Of a stretch of 64,000 nucleotides of DNA, positions 48,572-62,070 are shown in pieces. The DNA comes from Paenibacillus sonchi. GTDB taxonomy: Bacteria > Bacillota > Bacilli > Paenibacillales > Paenibacillaceae. The stretch lies in the NCBI RefSeq assembly GCF_016772475.1, contig NZ_CP068595.1, positions 3,658,001 through 3,722,000 on the forward strand. The letters run 5' to 3'. The position numbers were made by a program, and so were the translations under genes. The first letter of the stretch is position 1. Each line of letters begins with the position of its first letter. The notes under the pieces are model-generated. The model ran no database searches. It worked only from the letters and a program-made list of their open reading frames with translations, and was not told the DNA's origin.

Positions 48572-48755
48572 AGTTGGAAAAAGGGAACTTATTTTTCCGA
48601 AAATTAAGAAATCCTGAGAGTTAAGTGGAAAAAGTAAACTTAATTGGGGTACATCTCTTGTCCAATGGCGAAATGGGTTGAATTAGTGTCCCTTTTTCCA
48701 CTTCATCTGCCCGAGGATAGGGTACTCCGGCAAATTACTTAACCTTTTTCCACTT
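48572..48755. repeat. Four copies of an AAGTGGAAAAAG motif, two direct and two inverted
   Basis: Copies are at 48572-48591 and 48623-48642 (plus), and 48683-48703 and 48735-48755 (minus). Each reads roughly AAGTGGAAAAAGNNNACTTA. Spacing is about 50 bases. The order (forward, forward, reverse, reverse) makes a larger imperfect palindrome. No gene lies here. Confidence 0.65.
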
Positions 48756-48832
48756 AAAGAGTCGGCCATAGGATTTATGGGGAGTCGTTCTCCAGGTAAC
48801 AATGTAATTGGGGAAATAAACTGCAGGCAGTA

Positions 48833-48873
48833 AAAAGCCGGTCGTCCAGACGAATCTGGATAACCGGCTTTTT
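48833..48873. terminator. Terminator of the GH27 gene, symmetric
   Basis: AAAAGCCGGT pairs with ACCGGCTTTT and the inner TCCAGA with TCTGGA. A-rich and T-rich flanks allow use on both strands. It abuts the GH27 stop codon. Confidence 0.85.
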
Positions 48874-50154
48874 TTACAAGAAGCTATAAAGGCGAACGCC
48901 GTGCGGCGGGATGGTTGTCTGCAGCGAGCCTGCGTTAAGCTCAGCTGGCGTTCCGCTCCACAGCTCGGTGCCGGCGGCTGTGCCGCTGAGGCCGACTTCT
49001 TCAAGGGCCAGGTCCAGCTGCAGCGGGCTTTCGCCAACGTTGAACACGGCAGCATATCGGGTGCCATCGGTGTGTCCGGCAGTCCAGACGATAAGCTCAT
49101 CTTTGCAGAGTGCCTCCTTGGCTCCATAGCTCTCGCGGTGCACGCGCAGAACCTCGCGGTTGGTAAGCAGCGACAGCGTCCAGTCGTCGTTGTCCCGCAG
49201 CTCGCCGCCGAAGATCAGCGGAGAGCGGAAAATGCTCCAGAGCGACATCATCGTCAGCTGCTCGTCACGCGTGAACCGGGTCCAGCGGTCCGCTCCCCCG
49301 CCATCCACAGAGCGGATGCCGATGTGGCCGAGCGGCAGCATATCGCAGTCCGGCCAGGAGCCGGCCTGGGGTACGCCCTGCCATTTCCGGCAGCGGCCGA
49401 ACATATCCAGCAGCAGCGGCCACTGGTCCCAGAAGTCGTCCGTAACCCGCCACATATTGGCATGTCCGGTGAAGAACCCAGCATATTCAACCGGAGCGGG
49501 GCCGGGGGAGAGGCTCAGCACCATAGGCCGGCCGCAGCGCTCGATGGCTTTGGAGATCAGGGCGATCTCCGGCTGATGAGTGTCGTAGAGCCTGGAAGCG
49601 GCGATGTCGTCCACCTTCACCAGATCGACACCCCACTGGGCGTAGAGTTCAAAGAGAGAATCATAGTACGCTTGTGCCCCTTCTTTTGAGGCGTCCACTC
49701 CGTACATATCTGTATTCCACGGACAGATGGAGTTCGTATGTGCAACATCGCGTGCGGTTGCCGTTGTGCCCAGAATAGGCGTTGCGGCATGGGCAGCCTG
49801 CCGCGGAATGCCGCGCATAATATGAATGCCGAATTGCAGTCCTAGACTGTGAACATAGTCGGCTAACGGCTTGAAGCCTTGACCGTCCGCTGCGGAAGGG
49901 AAGCGGTTCGCGGCAGGCATCAGCCGGGAATATTCGTCCATTACGAGCGGAACGAACGGCCGGTATTGAGAGGAATTGGCATGGGGCTCGTACCATTGAA
50001 TATCGACAGTAATGTAGCTCCAGCCGAAATCTTTGAGATGCTCTGCCATGTATTCCGCATTGCCGCGGATTTCATCTTCTGTTACGGCCGCGCCGTAGCA
50101 GTCCCAGCTGTTCCAGCCAAGCGGCGGAGTAGGTGCTGCAAGCTTATGGTTCAT
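48874..50154 (-). CDS. GH27 alpha-galactosidase-like enzyme, cytoplasmic
   Basis: 426 residues. PPLGWNSWDCYG opens the barrel as in GH27 (and GH36 clan) enzymes. The nucleophile Asp is in DLVKVDDIAAS and the acid/base Asp in MWRVTDDFWDQW. The last 90 residues form the beta-sandwich domain (GTRYAAVFNVGESPLQLD). AAAGGAG lies eight bases before ATG 50154. No signal peptide. It removes terminal alpha-galactose or possibly beta-L-arabinopyranose, as some bacterial relatives do. It is monocistronic and divergent from the esterase at 50559. Confidence 0.88.
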   Translation of the reverse strand: MNHKLAAPTPPLGWNSWDCYGAAVTEDEIRGNAEYMAEHLKDFGWSYITVDIQWYEPHANSSQYRPFVPLVMDEYSRLMPAANRFPSAADGQGFKPLADYVHSLGLQFGIHIMRGIPRQAAHAATPILGTTATARDVAHTNSICPWNTDMYGVDASKEGAQAYYDSLFELYAQWGVDLVKVDDIAASRLYDTHQPEIALISKAIERCGRPMVLSLSPGPAPVEYAGFFTGHANMWRVTDDFWDQWPLLLDMFGRCRKWQGVPQAGSWPDCDMLPLGHIGIRSVDGGGADRWTRFTRDEQLTMMSLWSIFRSPLIFGGELRDNDDWTLSLLTNREVLRVHRESYGAKEALCKDELIVWTAGHTDGTRYAAVFNVGESPLQLDLALEEVGLSGTAAGTELWSGTPAELNAGSLQTTIPPHGVRLYSFL

Positions 50155-50328
50155 TGTAAAGCTCCTTTACTGATGTATTATTGCTCTTTCTAAGTTCATC
50201 ATAATAAAGGAGAATAGCGATATCTATAGTAATCTTGCAGGTATAATAGCACTATATTGCGGTTTCAGCATTGATCTTACAGCAGCTTATTGAAAACAGA
50301 ATATACCTTTGTTACTGTTACTAATATA

Positions 50329-50543
50329 CAATCTATATAGAGTGAACTTAAGATATTTACATTAGGGACTTCGTCGGAACTACGGTGAATGTTTGGACTT
50401 CCGGCCGCTGCCCATCTGCAGATTTCTTGATTAATCCCGCTGTTCGCGGTGGAAATCCGCAGACAAAGGCGGACGCATTCGCTCCTACAGTTCCAAACTT
50501 CCCCTCCATCCCTTTTGTTAGTTTTTCAAGTTCAATCTATATA
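50329..50543. repeat. Palindromic MITE-like dispersed element, copy B
   Basis: About 215 bp, the inverted counterpart of 4969-5179. Its ends are TATATAGAGTGAACTTA on the left and, inverted, TATATAGATTGAACTTG on the right. It fills most of the GH27-esterase intergenic region and stops 15 bases before the esterase start codon, so it forms the leader, or perhaps the promoter, of that gene. Confidence 0.8.
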
Positions 50544-50558
50544 AGAAGGAAGGTTATT

Positions 50559-51629
50559 ATGTCTCCCACAACTCAAACTTTCACAGCAACGGATACACAT
50601 GTAAAAATCCTTGGCCGGACCCACTATTACAACGATGTGCTGTGGCTGGCTCTCTCAGGCGGCGGTATAGAATTTTCATTCTGCGGCACGAAAGCGGAGA
50701 TTACCATCAAGGGCGATGCAATTGCAACAACCGGCAATAATCTGGCCAGAATCGGCATCAGTGTAAACGGCAAAAGAGTTATTGATGATCAGGTGGATCA
50801 ACCGCTCAAATCGTACACTGTATTTGAAAGCGATACTGCGCAGAACGTCGTAATAAGGGTCATAAAACTGTCCGAGGCGGCGATGTCAACGGTAGGGATT
50901 CAGGGCATTTCCGTCCATGCCGCCGATGGAATTAAGCCAACTCCGGATAAAATATATACTATCGAATTTATCGGCGATTCCATTACTTGCGGCTATGGGG
51001 TCGATGATGAGCATGAGCTGCATTCTTTTTCCACTGCTACAGAAGATGTTACGAAAACCTATGCTTACCTGACCGCAGAGCAGCTTGAGGCTGACTACAG
51101 CATGGTTTCGTACAGCGGATATGGCATTATTACAGGCTATACGGAAAATGACCACAAGCTTACCACACATCTTCTTCCGGATTACTATGAAAAAGTGGGC
51201 AAGTCTGAGGGGAAGTTTGACAATCGCTTGCTGCCCCAAGACGTACGCTGGGATTTCCGGAAGTTTGTGCCCGATCTCATTGTCATTAACCTCGGAACGA
51301 ACGATGATTCTTACACGAAAGAGGATACCGCCAAGCAGACGGAATATGCTGAAGAATATGTTGAATTTCTTAAAAGGGTCAGACGAAATAATCCCCATGC
51401 GCCAATTTTGTGTACGCTGGGTATTATGGGGGACAGGCTGTATCCATATGTCGAACAAGCAGTGAAGCAATTTATCCGGGAGACAGGCGACAGCAAAATT
51501 ACCGCAATGAAGTTGGACGAGCAGCTGACCGCAGACGGCTACGCGGCCGACTTTCACCCGTCCCGGGCCACACACAGCAAAGCGGCCAAACAACTGACGT
51601 CTTATATTAAAGAGCTTATGAAGTGGTGA
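50559..51629 (+). CDS. CE2-like SGNH carbohydrate esterase
   Basis: 356 residues, no signal peptide. Residues 1-120 are a jelly-roll typical of CE2 acetyl esterases (HYYNDVLWLALSGGGIEF). The SGNH domain follows: block I FIGDSITCGYG with catalytic Ser, block III NLGTNDDSY, and block V DFHPSRATHS with Asp and His. It should remove acetyl groups from imported gluco- or mannooligosaccharides, which would match the mannan enzymes at 39661 and 30170. ATG 50559 has AAGGAAGG six bases upstream; earlier in-frame starts fall inside the repeat element and are not credible. Confidence 0.85.
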   Translation: MSPTTQTFTATDTHVKILGRTHYYNDVLWLALSGGGIEFSFCGTKAEITIKGDAIATTGNNLARIGISVNGKRVIDDQVDQPLKSYTVFESDTAQNVVIRVIKLSEAAMSTVGIQGISVHAADGIKPTPDKIYTIEFIGDSITCGYGVDDEHELHSFSTATEDVTKTYAYLTAEQLEADYSMVSYSGYGIITGYTENDHKLTTHLLPDYYEKVGKSEGKFDNRLLPQDVRWDFRKFVPDLIVINLGTNDDSYTKEDTAKQTEYAEEYVEFLKRVRRNNPHAPILCTLGIMGDRLYPYVEQAVKQFIRETGDSKITAMKLDEQLTADGYAADFHPSRATHSKAAKQLTSYIKELMKW

Positions 51630-51893
51630 CTTAAGCCAATAAAAAATGGGAAAAGCTTGAAATCGAATCTTCTTTAGAATAAAATAACCTTAAAAAACTA
51701 AACACTAACGATTCTGTAAGATTTATCTTCGGACTGACTGGAAATGGTTATCTGATAACTGGGATATAACGTTGATTTAGACGGCAACATCACAGCAACC
51801 CGAATGAATCTATTGAAGCTTAGGCACTTTAGAGAAATGAGGGGGACAAATGGCGGCAAAAACCAGGGTAGTGTATACTTCACAAGTTACACG

Positions 51894-51916
51894 AAATGGC
51901 GAAGCCTTGCCATTTT
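51894..51916 (+). terminator. Terminator upstream of the NRPS cluster
   Basis: AAATGGC (51894-51900) pairs with GCCATTT (51909-51915), followed by more T. The rest of the gap 51630-51893 is AT-rich with no feature recognised. Confidence 0.65.
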
Positions 51917-51950
51917 TTTTGTGAGGTTTTATTGATGTTAAAGGAGACAA

Positions 51951-52029
51951 CAGCGGCCGGAAGTCCAAACATTCTCTGGAGTCACGACCAATCCCAAACT
52001 AAAAAAATCACAAGTTCAATCTAATATAG
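51951..52029. repeat. Half copy of the palindromic dispersed element, copy C
   Basis: CAGCGGCCGGAAGTCCAAAC and the following ATTC match the right half of copy A (from 5109); it ends AAGTTCAATCTAATATAG, resembling the terminal repeat. The left half is missing. It ends 43 bases before the NRPS start codon. Confidence 0.65.
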
Positions 52030-52072
52030 TGGAATCATAACGACTTGAACGGTTATGGAGGAATTACTGCAT

Positions 52073-56560
<4,488 letters not shown>

Positions 56561-56590
56561 TGGTGAAAATTCAGGATGCGAGGTTATGGG

Positions 56591-59500
56591 ATGAAAAAAG
56601 GGATTGCGGGATGGCTCGTCTTATTGTTGCTCACCATGGTACTGCCGCTGCATGCATGGACAGAACCGGCTGCACCAAACAGTTTGTCTAATGAGGAAAC
56701 TGCCAGCATTGAAGCCTGGATCAACAAGAATATGCGGGAAGGCAAAATACCGGGTGCATCCGTTGTGATTGTTAAGGGGGAGCAAACGGTCTACAGCAAA
56801 GGCTTTGGGGATTCCGATGTAGCAGCTAAGCGTCCGGTGACTCCGGAGACCTTGTTTGAGCTTGGTTCGACCAGTAAGGCCTTTACTGCATTAGCTGTAT
56901 TATCGCTGGAAAAACAGGGCTTAATTCATATGAAAGACCCTGTACAGAAGTACCTGCCCTGGTTCCAGGTTTCCTATGCCGGAGAAGATGGCTCGGGTAC
57001 AAGCCGTGTGGCCGGGATTACCCTGGAACAGCTTCTTCATCATACCAGCGGCCTTTCATTTGATACGATTAGCGATATTCCCGTTGGCGGGGATGAACAA
57101 GCGCTGGAGCGTACGGTCAAGGCGGTGGTTGGGGAGAGGTTGGATTTTTACCCCGGGGAAAGGTTTCAGTATGCTTCCATCAATTATGACATCCTGGGGC
57201 TTGTGATCGAAAAAGTAACAGGAGAGTCATTTGAGGTTTACCTGAAAAATAACGTATTGAACCCCCTGGGTTTGAAAAATACCTACCTTTTCCGTACAGA
57301 AGCAGAGCAGCACGAAATGGCGAGGGGGTATAAGCTCGGATTCTTAAAGGCCAGGGAATATCAGGCTCCTGTGTATCGTGGAAATACACCCGCCGGTTAT
57401 GTCATTTCGAATGGCAACGATATGGCAGCGTGGCTGAAAATCCAGATGGGAGGGCAGGCGGAAGCTGCGATGGATGCCGATTTGATCGGCCGCTCCCATC
57501 AGCCGGACCGGTCCGTCTTCCCCGGTCTGGACGGTTCTTCCTACGCGGCAGGCTGGTTTGTCTATCAGAAAGGGAGCGGAGAGCTTTCCCATGGAGGCAG
57601 CAATCCGAATTATTCCTCTTCCGTAGTGTTCCGCCCGGAGGAGAAGATCGGGGTCGCCGTACTAGCGAACATCAATTCCTCCTATACCCAGGCGATGGGC
57701 CAGGGAATTATGGAAATTCTGCACAACCAAAAGCTGCCTGAAAACGTATCCGATCAATACCGCAGTGTGGATAAAATCTCTACTGTCATTCTCTGCATTG
57801 CGGTCCCATTGATCCTGTTAACGGGCTGGTTTTTCATTATGACCATCAAAGAAATCATCACCAAGGAAAGAAGGCTCCGCCGGAAAACCGCCAAAAACAT
57901 TTATGGGCTGGCCGTAATGCTGGGATTTTTGGGGCTGGTCAGTTATTGCTTTTATAACATTCCCTCTGTTTTATTTAGCGGGCTTTCATGGGAGCTTGTT
58001 GAAGTATGGGCCCCGTCAAGCTTTATGATCGCGGTCCCGGGTTTATTCATCGGGGTCTTTTTCTTTTCCGTCTACTACTTCACCACATCACTGTTCCCCA
58101 AAGCGCGGGACCGCACATTGTTTCCTATCATCTTGCTTAGCACGATAAGCGGCTTCGGAAATGCAATTATTATCTTTATCATTAATGAAGCGCTGAATCA
58201 TACCAACCGTTTTCAGATGGGGTTATTTTCTTTTTTTGTAATGGGGATCGCTGTCTACGTTTTTGGCCAAAGGCTGGTCAGAACGAAGCTGATTACCCTG
58301 ACCAATGAAATGGTCTTTCAAAAAAGAACGGATCTGATCGACAAGATTCTGCGTTCTTCGTATCAAAATATTGAAACCATCGAAAACGAACGGATCTATT
58401 CGGTATTAAATAATGATACGGAAACGATCAGCGGTGTTACCAATATTCTCATTTTTGGCGTAACCAGCCTTGTCACTTTGCTTTGCTGCTTCGTCTATTT
58501 AGGCACGATTAATCTGCTCGGCTTGCTGATCTCGATTGCGGTTATTTTGTTCGCGGCCGGCCTGTATTTTTTGGCGGGAAGACATGCCAATCAGGTCTGG
58601 GGAGAAACCAGGGATATTCAAAATACCTTTTTCAAGTTCATCAATCACATGGTCAGCGGCTTCAAGGAGCTTAGCCTTCATAAAGGCAAAAAAGAAGAGT
58701 TCCAGCAAGAGCTTAAGCAAAGCTGTGATACCTACCGGATCAAACGGATTCAGGGGGACTTAAGCTTCGCCAATGTATTTGTGATGGGAGAGCTGCTGTT
58801 TACCTTGGTCATCGGGGTTGTAGCCTTTATTTTTCCGCTGCTCTTTAAGGACATTTCCAACAGCTCGCTCAGAGCCTATATCTTTGTCTTTCTGTATATG
58901 ACAGGGCCGGTCCACGGCGTACTGGATGCCATCCCGAATTTCATCCGGGTCCGCATCAGCTGGAACAGGCTGAACGAGCTGTCCAGGCAGCTGGATATAG
59001 CTGAGGAAATGCAAGAAGGCCCGTCTGACAATGAATGGTCTGAAGATGCCCCGATCCATTTGGAGGCAAAGGATATAACTTACCATTACCAATCCCAGGA
59101 AGGCGAACAGTTTGCGGTGGGGCCGCTGAATCTGAGCGTCCGTTCCGGACAGGTTACTTTTGTTACAGGCGGGAACGGGAGCGGGAAGTCAACCCTGGGC
59201 AAATTAATAACAGGCTTATATAAGCCCGATCAGGGAGAAATTCTATTGAATGGCCGGCGGGCAGCGCCGGAAGAATTGAGCCAGAGCTTTTCCGCTATAT
59301 TCAGTGATTTCCACCTGTTTGAGCGGCTGTACGGAATGGAAACCGGAGACAAAAGTCAGGAGATTCAGGAGTATTTACAAAAGCTGGATATTGAGCACAA
59401 GGTCCAAATTCAGCAGGGGGCTTTTAGCACCGTAAATCTCTCAACCGGACAGCGGAAGCGGTTAGCGCTCCTGATCAGCTGCCTGGAAGATCGCCCGATC

Positions 59501-59701
59501 TATCTTTTTGATGAATGGGCTGCTGATCAGGACCCGGAATTCCGGGATTATTTCTATCATGTACTCATACCGGAGCTGAAGCAAAAAGGGAAATGCATCA
59601 TTGCGATTACGCATGACGATAGATATTTTCATATGGCTGACCAATTGCTGAAAATGGAAGTGGGGCTGCTCGTCAATCAACTGGAGGAACAACATGCGTG
59701 A
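56591..59701 (+). CDS. Prodrug-type S12 peptidase fused to an ABC exporter
   Basis: 1036 residues. Signal peptide or first helix about 1-23. Residues 30-390 form a serine peptidase of beta-lactamase fold with Ser93-x-x-Lys96 (GSTSKAF) and Tyr194 (RFQYASINYD); the HGGSNPNYSS segment supplies the third motif. Three membrane helices follow (about 395-500), as in ClbP. Then come an ABC transporter membrane domain (about 520-800) and an ATPase with Walker A GGNGSGKST near 859, signature LSTGQRKR near 949, Walker B YLFDEWAAD and the switch His in ITHDD. ZmaM of zwittermicin is known to have this extended form. It should cut N-acyl-D-Asn off the exported prodrug in the envelope and drive export. The start at 56576 is an alternative. 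Confidence 0.9.
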   Translation: MKKGIAGWLVLLLLTMVLPLHAWTEPAAPNSLSNEETASIEAWINKNMREGKIPGASVVIVKGEQTVYSKGFGDSDVAAKRPVTPETLFELGSTSKAFTALAVLSLEKQGLIHMKDPVQKYLPWFQVSYAGEDGSGTSRVAGITLEQLLHHTSGLSFDTISDIPVGGDEQALERTVKAVVGERLDFYPGERFQYASINYDILGLVIEKVTGESFEVYLKNNVLNPLGLKNTYLFRTEAEQHEMARGYKLGFLKAREYQAPVYRGNTPAGYVISNGNDMAAWLKIQMGGQAEAAMDADLIGRSHQPDRSVFPGLDGSSYAAGWFVYQKGSGELSHGGSNPNYSSSVVFRPEEKIGVAVLANINSSYTQAMGQGIMEILHNQKLPENVSDQYRSVDKISTVILCIAVPLILLTGWFFIMTIKEIITKERRLRRKTAKNIYGLAVMLGFLGLVSYCFYNIPSVLFSGLSWELVEVWAPSSFMIAVPGLFIGVFFFSVYYFTTSLFPKARDRTLFPIILLSTISGFGNAIIIFIINEALNHTNRFQMGLFSFFVMGIAVYVFGQRLVRTKLITLTNEMVFQKRTDLIDKILRSSYQNIETIENERIYSVLNNDTETISGVTNILIFGVTSLVTLLCCFVYLGTINLLGLLISIAVILFAAGLYFLAGRHANQVWGETRDIQNTFFKFINHMVSGFKELSLHKGKKEEFQQELKQSCDTYRIKRIQGDLSFANVFVMGELLFTLVIGVVAFIFPLLFKDISNSSLRAYIFVFLYMTGPVHGVLDAIPNFIRVRISWNRLNELSRQLDIAEEMQEGPSDNEWSEDAPIHLEAKDITYHYQSQEGEQFAVGPLNLSVRSGQVTFVTGGNGSGKSTLGKLITGLYKPDQGEILLNGRRAAPEELSQSFSAIFSDFHLFERLYGMETGDKSQEIQEYLQKLDIEHKVQIQQGAFSTVNLSTGQRKRLALLISCLEDRPIYLFDEWAADQDPEFRDYFYHVLIPELKQKGKCIIAITHDDRYFHMADQLLKMEVGLLVNQLEEQHA

Positions 59702-59816
59702 CAGGTCATACCTGGAGTCCTACCATCCGCAAATGAAGGGAGGCAGAAGGAGTTTGGCGGAGCGCATCCGTTATGTACACTAGCTCTCTACTATTATGAA
59801 AAGGTGGCAGTCGCAT

Positions 59817-60698
59817 ATGCATACATTTGAAACGATTGGGATTATTGGTGCAGGGGTAATGGGTTCCGATTTGGCCTTGGATCTGGCAAGCCAGGGGTAC
59901 CGGGTCATTCTGAAAGATATCCATGAAGAGGCACTGGAAAAGGCTAAGGCGAAAATCAGGGAAGACTTCAAGCTGGTAAAGCTGATGAAAAAAGAGCTGC
60001 CGGTAAAAGAAATTGAACAAGTGCTTTCCAACATCATGTTCACCACTACATATCAAAGCTTCCATGCCGTTCCCTTTGTGATTGAAAATATCACGGAAAA
60101 CTGGGAAGCCAAGCAAAAGGTGTATCTGGAACTCCAAGAGCATTGTCAGGAAGATACCATTTATGGTGTCAACACGAGCTGCATTTCCATCACGAAGGTA
60201 GGCGCAATCCTCCCCAGACCGGAGAATGCAATCGGCATGCATTTTATGAATCCGGTTCCGCTCAAGCAGATGGTGGAGATCATTAAAGGCTACTATACAT
60301 CTGAGGATACGATCCGGAAGATCAAAGACTTTTTGAAAGCGATTGACAAAAAGCCTGTTCTGGTTAACGACTCACCGGGTTTTGTGACCAACCGCGTCCT
60401 GATGCCGATGATTAACGAATGTATTTGGGCCGTTCATGACGGGGTCGCCGCAGCGCAGGATGTGGATAAAATTTTCCGCTTAGGCTTCAGCCATAAAATG
60501 GGCCCGCTCGCAACTGCCGATTTGATCGGGCTGGATACGATTTTGAATTCCATCCTGGTTTTGTATGAGAGCTATAACGATCCGAAATACCGCCCGTGTC
60601 CGCTGCTGGTCAAAATGGTAGACGCAGGGCTGCTGGGGAAAAAGAGCGGCAAAGGATTTTTTGATTACACGTCTGTTCTGGCCCATAGCCATGCGTAA
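59817..60698 (+). CDS. 3-hydroxyacyl-CoA dehydrogenase-like enzyme of the extender cassette
   Basis: 293 residues. Rossmann motif GIIGAGVMGSDLA at the N-terminus binds NAD(P). ENITENWEAKQKVY, NTSCISIT and GMHFMNPVPLKQMVEI are the family's active-site blocks, and DSPGFVTNRVLMPMINE follows. It matches the FkbK/ZmaG type that oxidises a glyceryl-ACP intermediate at C3 or C2. AAGGTGG lies 8 bases before ATG 59817; ATG 59796 is possible too. Next to the FkbH-like gene. Confidence 0.88.
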   Translation: MHTFETIGIIGAGVMGSDLALDLASQGYRVILKDIHEEALEKAKAKIREDFKLVKLMKKELPVKEIEQVLSNIMFTTTYQSFHAVPFVIENITENWEAKQKVYLELQEHCQEDTIYGVNTSCISITKVGAILPRPENAIGMHFMNPVPLKQMVEIIKGYYTSEDTIRKIKDFLKAIDKKPVLVNDSPGFVTNRVLMPMINECIWAVHDGVAAAQDVDKIFRLGFSHKMGPLATADLIGLDTILNSILVLYESYNDPKYRPCPLLVKMVDAGLLGKKSGKGFFDYTSVLAHSHA

Positions 60699-60735
60699 GC
60701 TGATATACAAAATTTAATGTGAAGGAACCTAAGCG

Positions 60736-61770
60736 ATGGAGATAAAAAACGGAATTAAATGCGTCGTGTGGGATTTGGACAATACCCTCTGGGATGGCGT
60801 TCTGTCCGAGGGGGATGAGGTCACGTTAAAACCGCAGATCAAGGAGATTCTGGAGGAACTGGATCACCGGGGAATTCTGCTGTCCGTTGCGAGCAAAAAC
60901 AATATCGATGATGCGATGAACAAACTGAAGGAGTTTGAAATCGACCACTATTTTCTGTATCCCCAAATCCATTGGGAGCCAAAATCAAAGTCACTGGATG
61001 CGATCCGCCAGTCGATCAACATCGGGATGGACACGCTATTGTTTATCGATGACCGGCCGTTTGAGCTGGATGAGGTAAAAAGTGTTCATGCAACCATCAA
61101 TTGCGTTCATGCCGATCACTACCAGGAGCTGCTTGACCATCCTTCGCTGATCCCCGCCTTTATTACAGAGGATTCGGTCAAAAGAAGGCTAATGTATCTG
61201 GAGGATATGAAACGTAAACAGGAAGAAGAAGCGTTCTCGGGAACCAGCGAGGAGTTCCTGAAATCGCTGGGCATGAAATTCATCATCAGTGAGGCTGAGG
61301 AGGAGGATTTGAAGCGTGCGGAAGAATTAACCGTCCGCACCAATCAGCTGAATTCGACGGGCCGGATCTACAGCTACGACGAGCTGAATCACTTCCGGGT
61401 ATCCCCCGGCCATAAGCTGTTTGTCTGTGAGCTAACCGATAAATACGGGTCTTACGGCAAAATTGGCATTGCTTTGGCCGAGCTGACGGATACCCATTGG
61501 CATATCAAGCTGCTGATTATGTCATGCCGGGTGATTTCGCACGGGGTTGGTACGGTTCTGCTGACACATATCATGCAGCAAGCCAAACAAGCCAATAAAA
61601 GGCTGCTGGCTGATTTTAAGAATACGGAACGCAATAAAATGATGTACGTCTCCTACAGGTTCTCCAATTTCAAAGAGATAGCCAAAGCGGAGGACGGTTT
61701 TGTGATTCTGGAAAATGATTTAACAACGATTCAGAAATTTCCTCCGTATATCGAGCTGCTTGTCCAGTAA
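60736..61770 (+). CDS. FkbH-like glyceryl transferase/phosphatase
   Basis: 344 residues. HAD fold at the N-terminus with Asp13-x-Asp15-x-Thr17 in WDLDNTLWDG and IDDRPFELDEV. The C-terminal half contains MSCRVISHGVG with the conserved Cys that takes the glyceryl group. FkbH proteins take 1,3-bisphosphoglycerate, remove phosphate and load D-glyceryl onto a stand-alone ACP, the first step to methoxymalonyl- and hydroxymalonyl-ACP. GAAGGAA precedes ATG 60736. The ACP gene follows 40 bases later. Confidence 0.93.
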   Translation: MEIKNGIKCVVWDLDNTLWDGVLSEGDEVTLKPQIKEILEELDHRGILLSVASKNNIDDAMNKLKEFEIDHYFLYPQIHWEPKSKSLDAIRQSINIGMDTLLFIDDRPFELDEVKSVHATINCVHADHYQELLDHPSLIPAFITEDSVKRRLMYLEDMKRKQEEEAFSGTSEEFLKSLGMKFIISEAEEEDLKRAEELTVRTNQLNSTGRIYSYDELNHFRVSPGHKLFVCELTDKYGSYGKIGIALAELTDTHWHIKLLIMSCRVISHGVGTVLLTHIMQQAKQANKRLLADFKNTERNKMMYVSYRFSNFKEIAKAEDGFVILENDLTTIQKFPPYIELLVQ

Positions 61771-61809
61771 GGTTATCCGGGAAAAAATAAAACTAAAGGA
61801 GTTTTTACA

Positions 61810-62061
61810 ATGAGCATGCACGAGCAAATCCGCAATTTTATTCAGGATAATCTGGTAGTGTTTGATGATGAGGTTGAATTCAGCAACGAAGACAATATTT
61901 TCGAGCTTGGCTTCGTGAATTCATTGTTTGCCATGAAATTGGTAACGTATATTGAGAGTGAATTCAATACGACCATTGAGAGTGATGAAATGGATATCAA
62001 CAATTTCAATACGATAGATAACATCGTAAGCTTTATCAATTCGAAAACGGTCTATCAATAA
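61810..62061 (+). CDS. Stand-alone acyl carrier protein of the extender cassette
   Basis: 83 residues. Ser38 in LGFVNSLFAMKL is the phosphopantetheine site; the N-S-L form instead of D-S-L is usual in FkbJ/ZmaD-type ACPs. Strongly acidic, as ACPs are. AAAGGAG precedes ATG 61810. It carries the glyceryl-derived unit through oxidation, and probably methylation, before transfer to a PKS module. Confidence 0.92.
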   Translation: MSMHEQIRNFIQDNLVVFDDEVEFSNEDNIFELGFVNSLFAMKLVTYIESEFNTTIESDEMDINNFNTIDNIVSFINSKTVYQ

Positions 62062-62070
62062 GGGCACTGT

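Noticed and set aside
48572..48755. CRISPR array
   Set aside because: Only four short motifs, two of them inverted, no uniform spacers and no cas genes.
50385..50558. Longer N-terminus for the esterase
   Set aside because: The in-frame extension lies within the repeat element and lacks a ribosome site; ATG 50559 has a good one and begins the expected domain.
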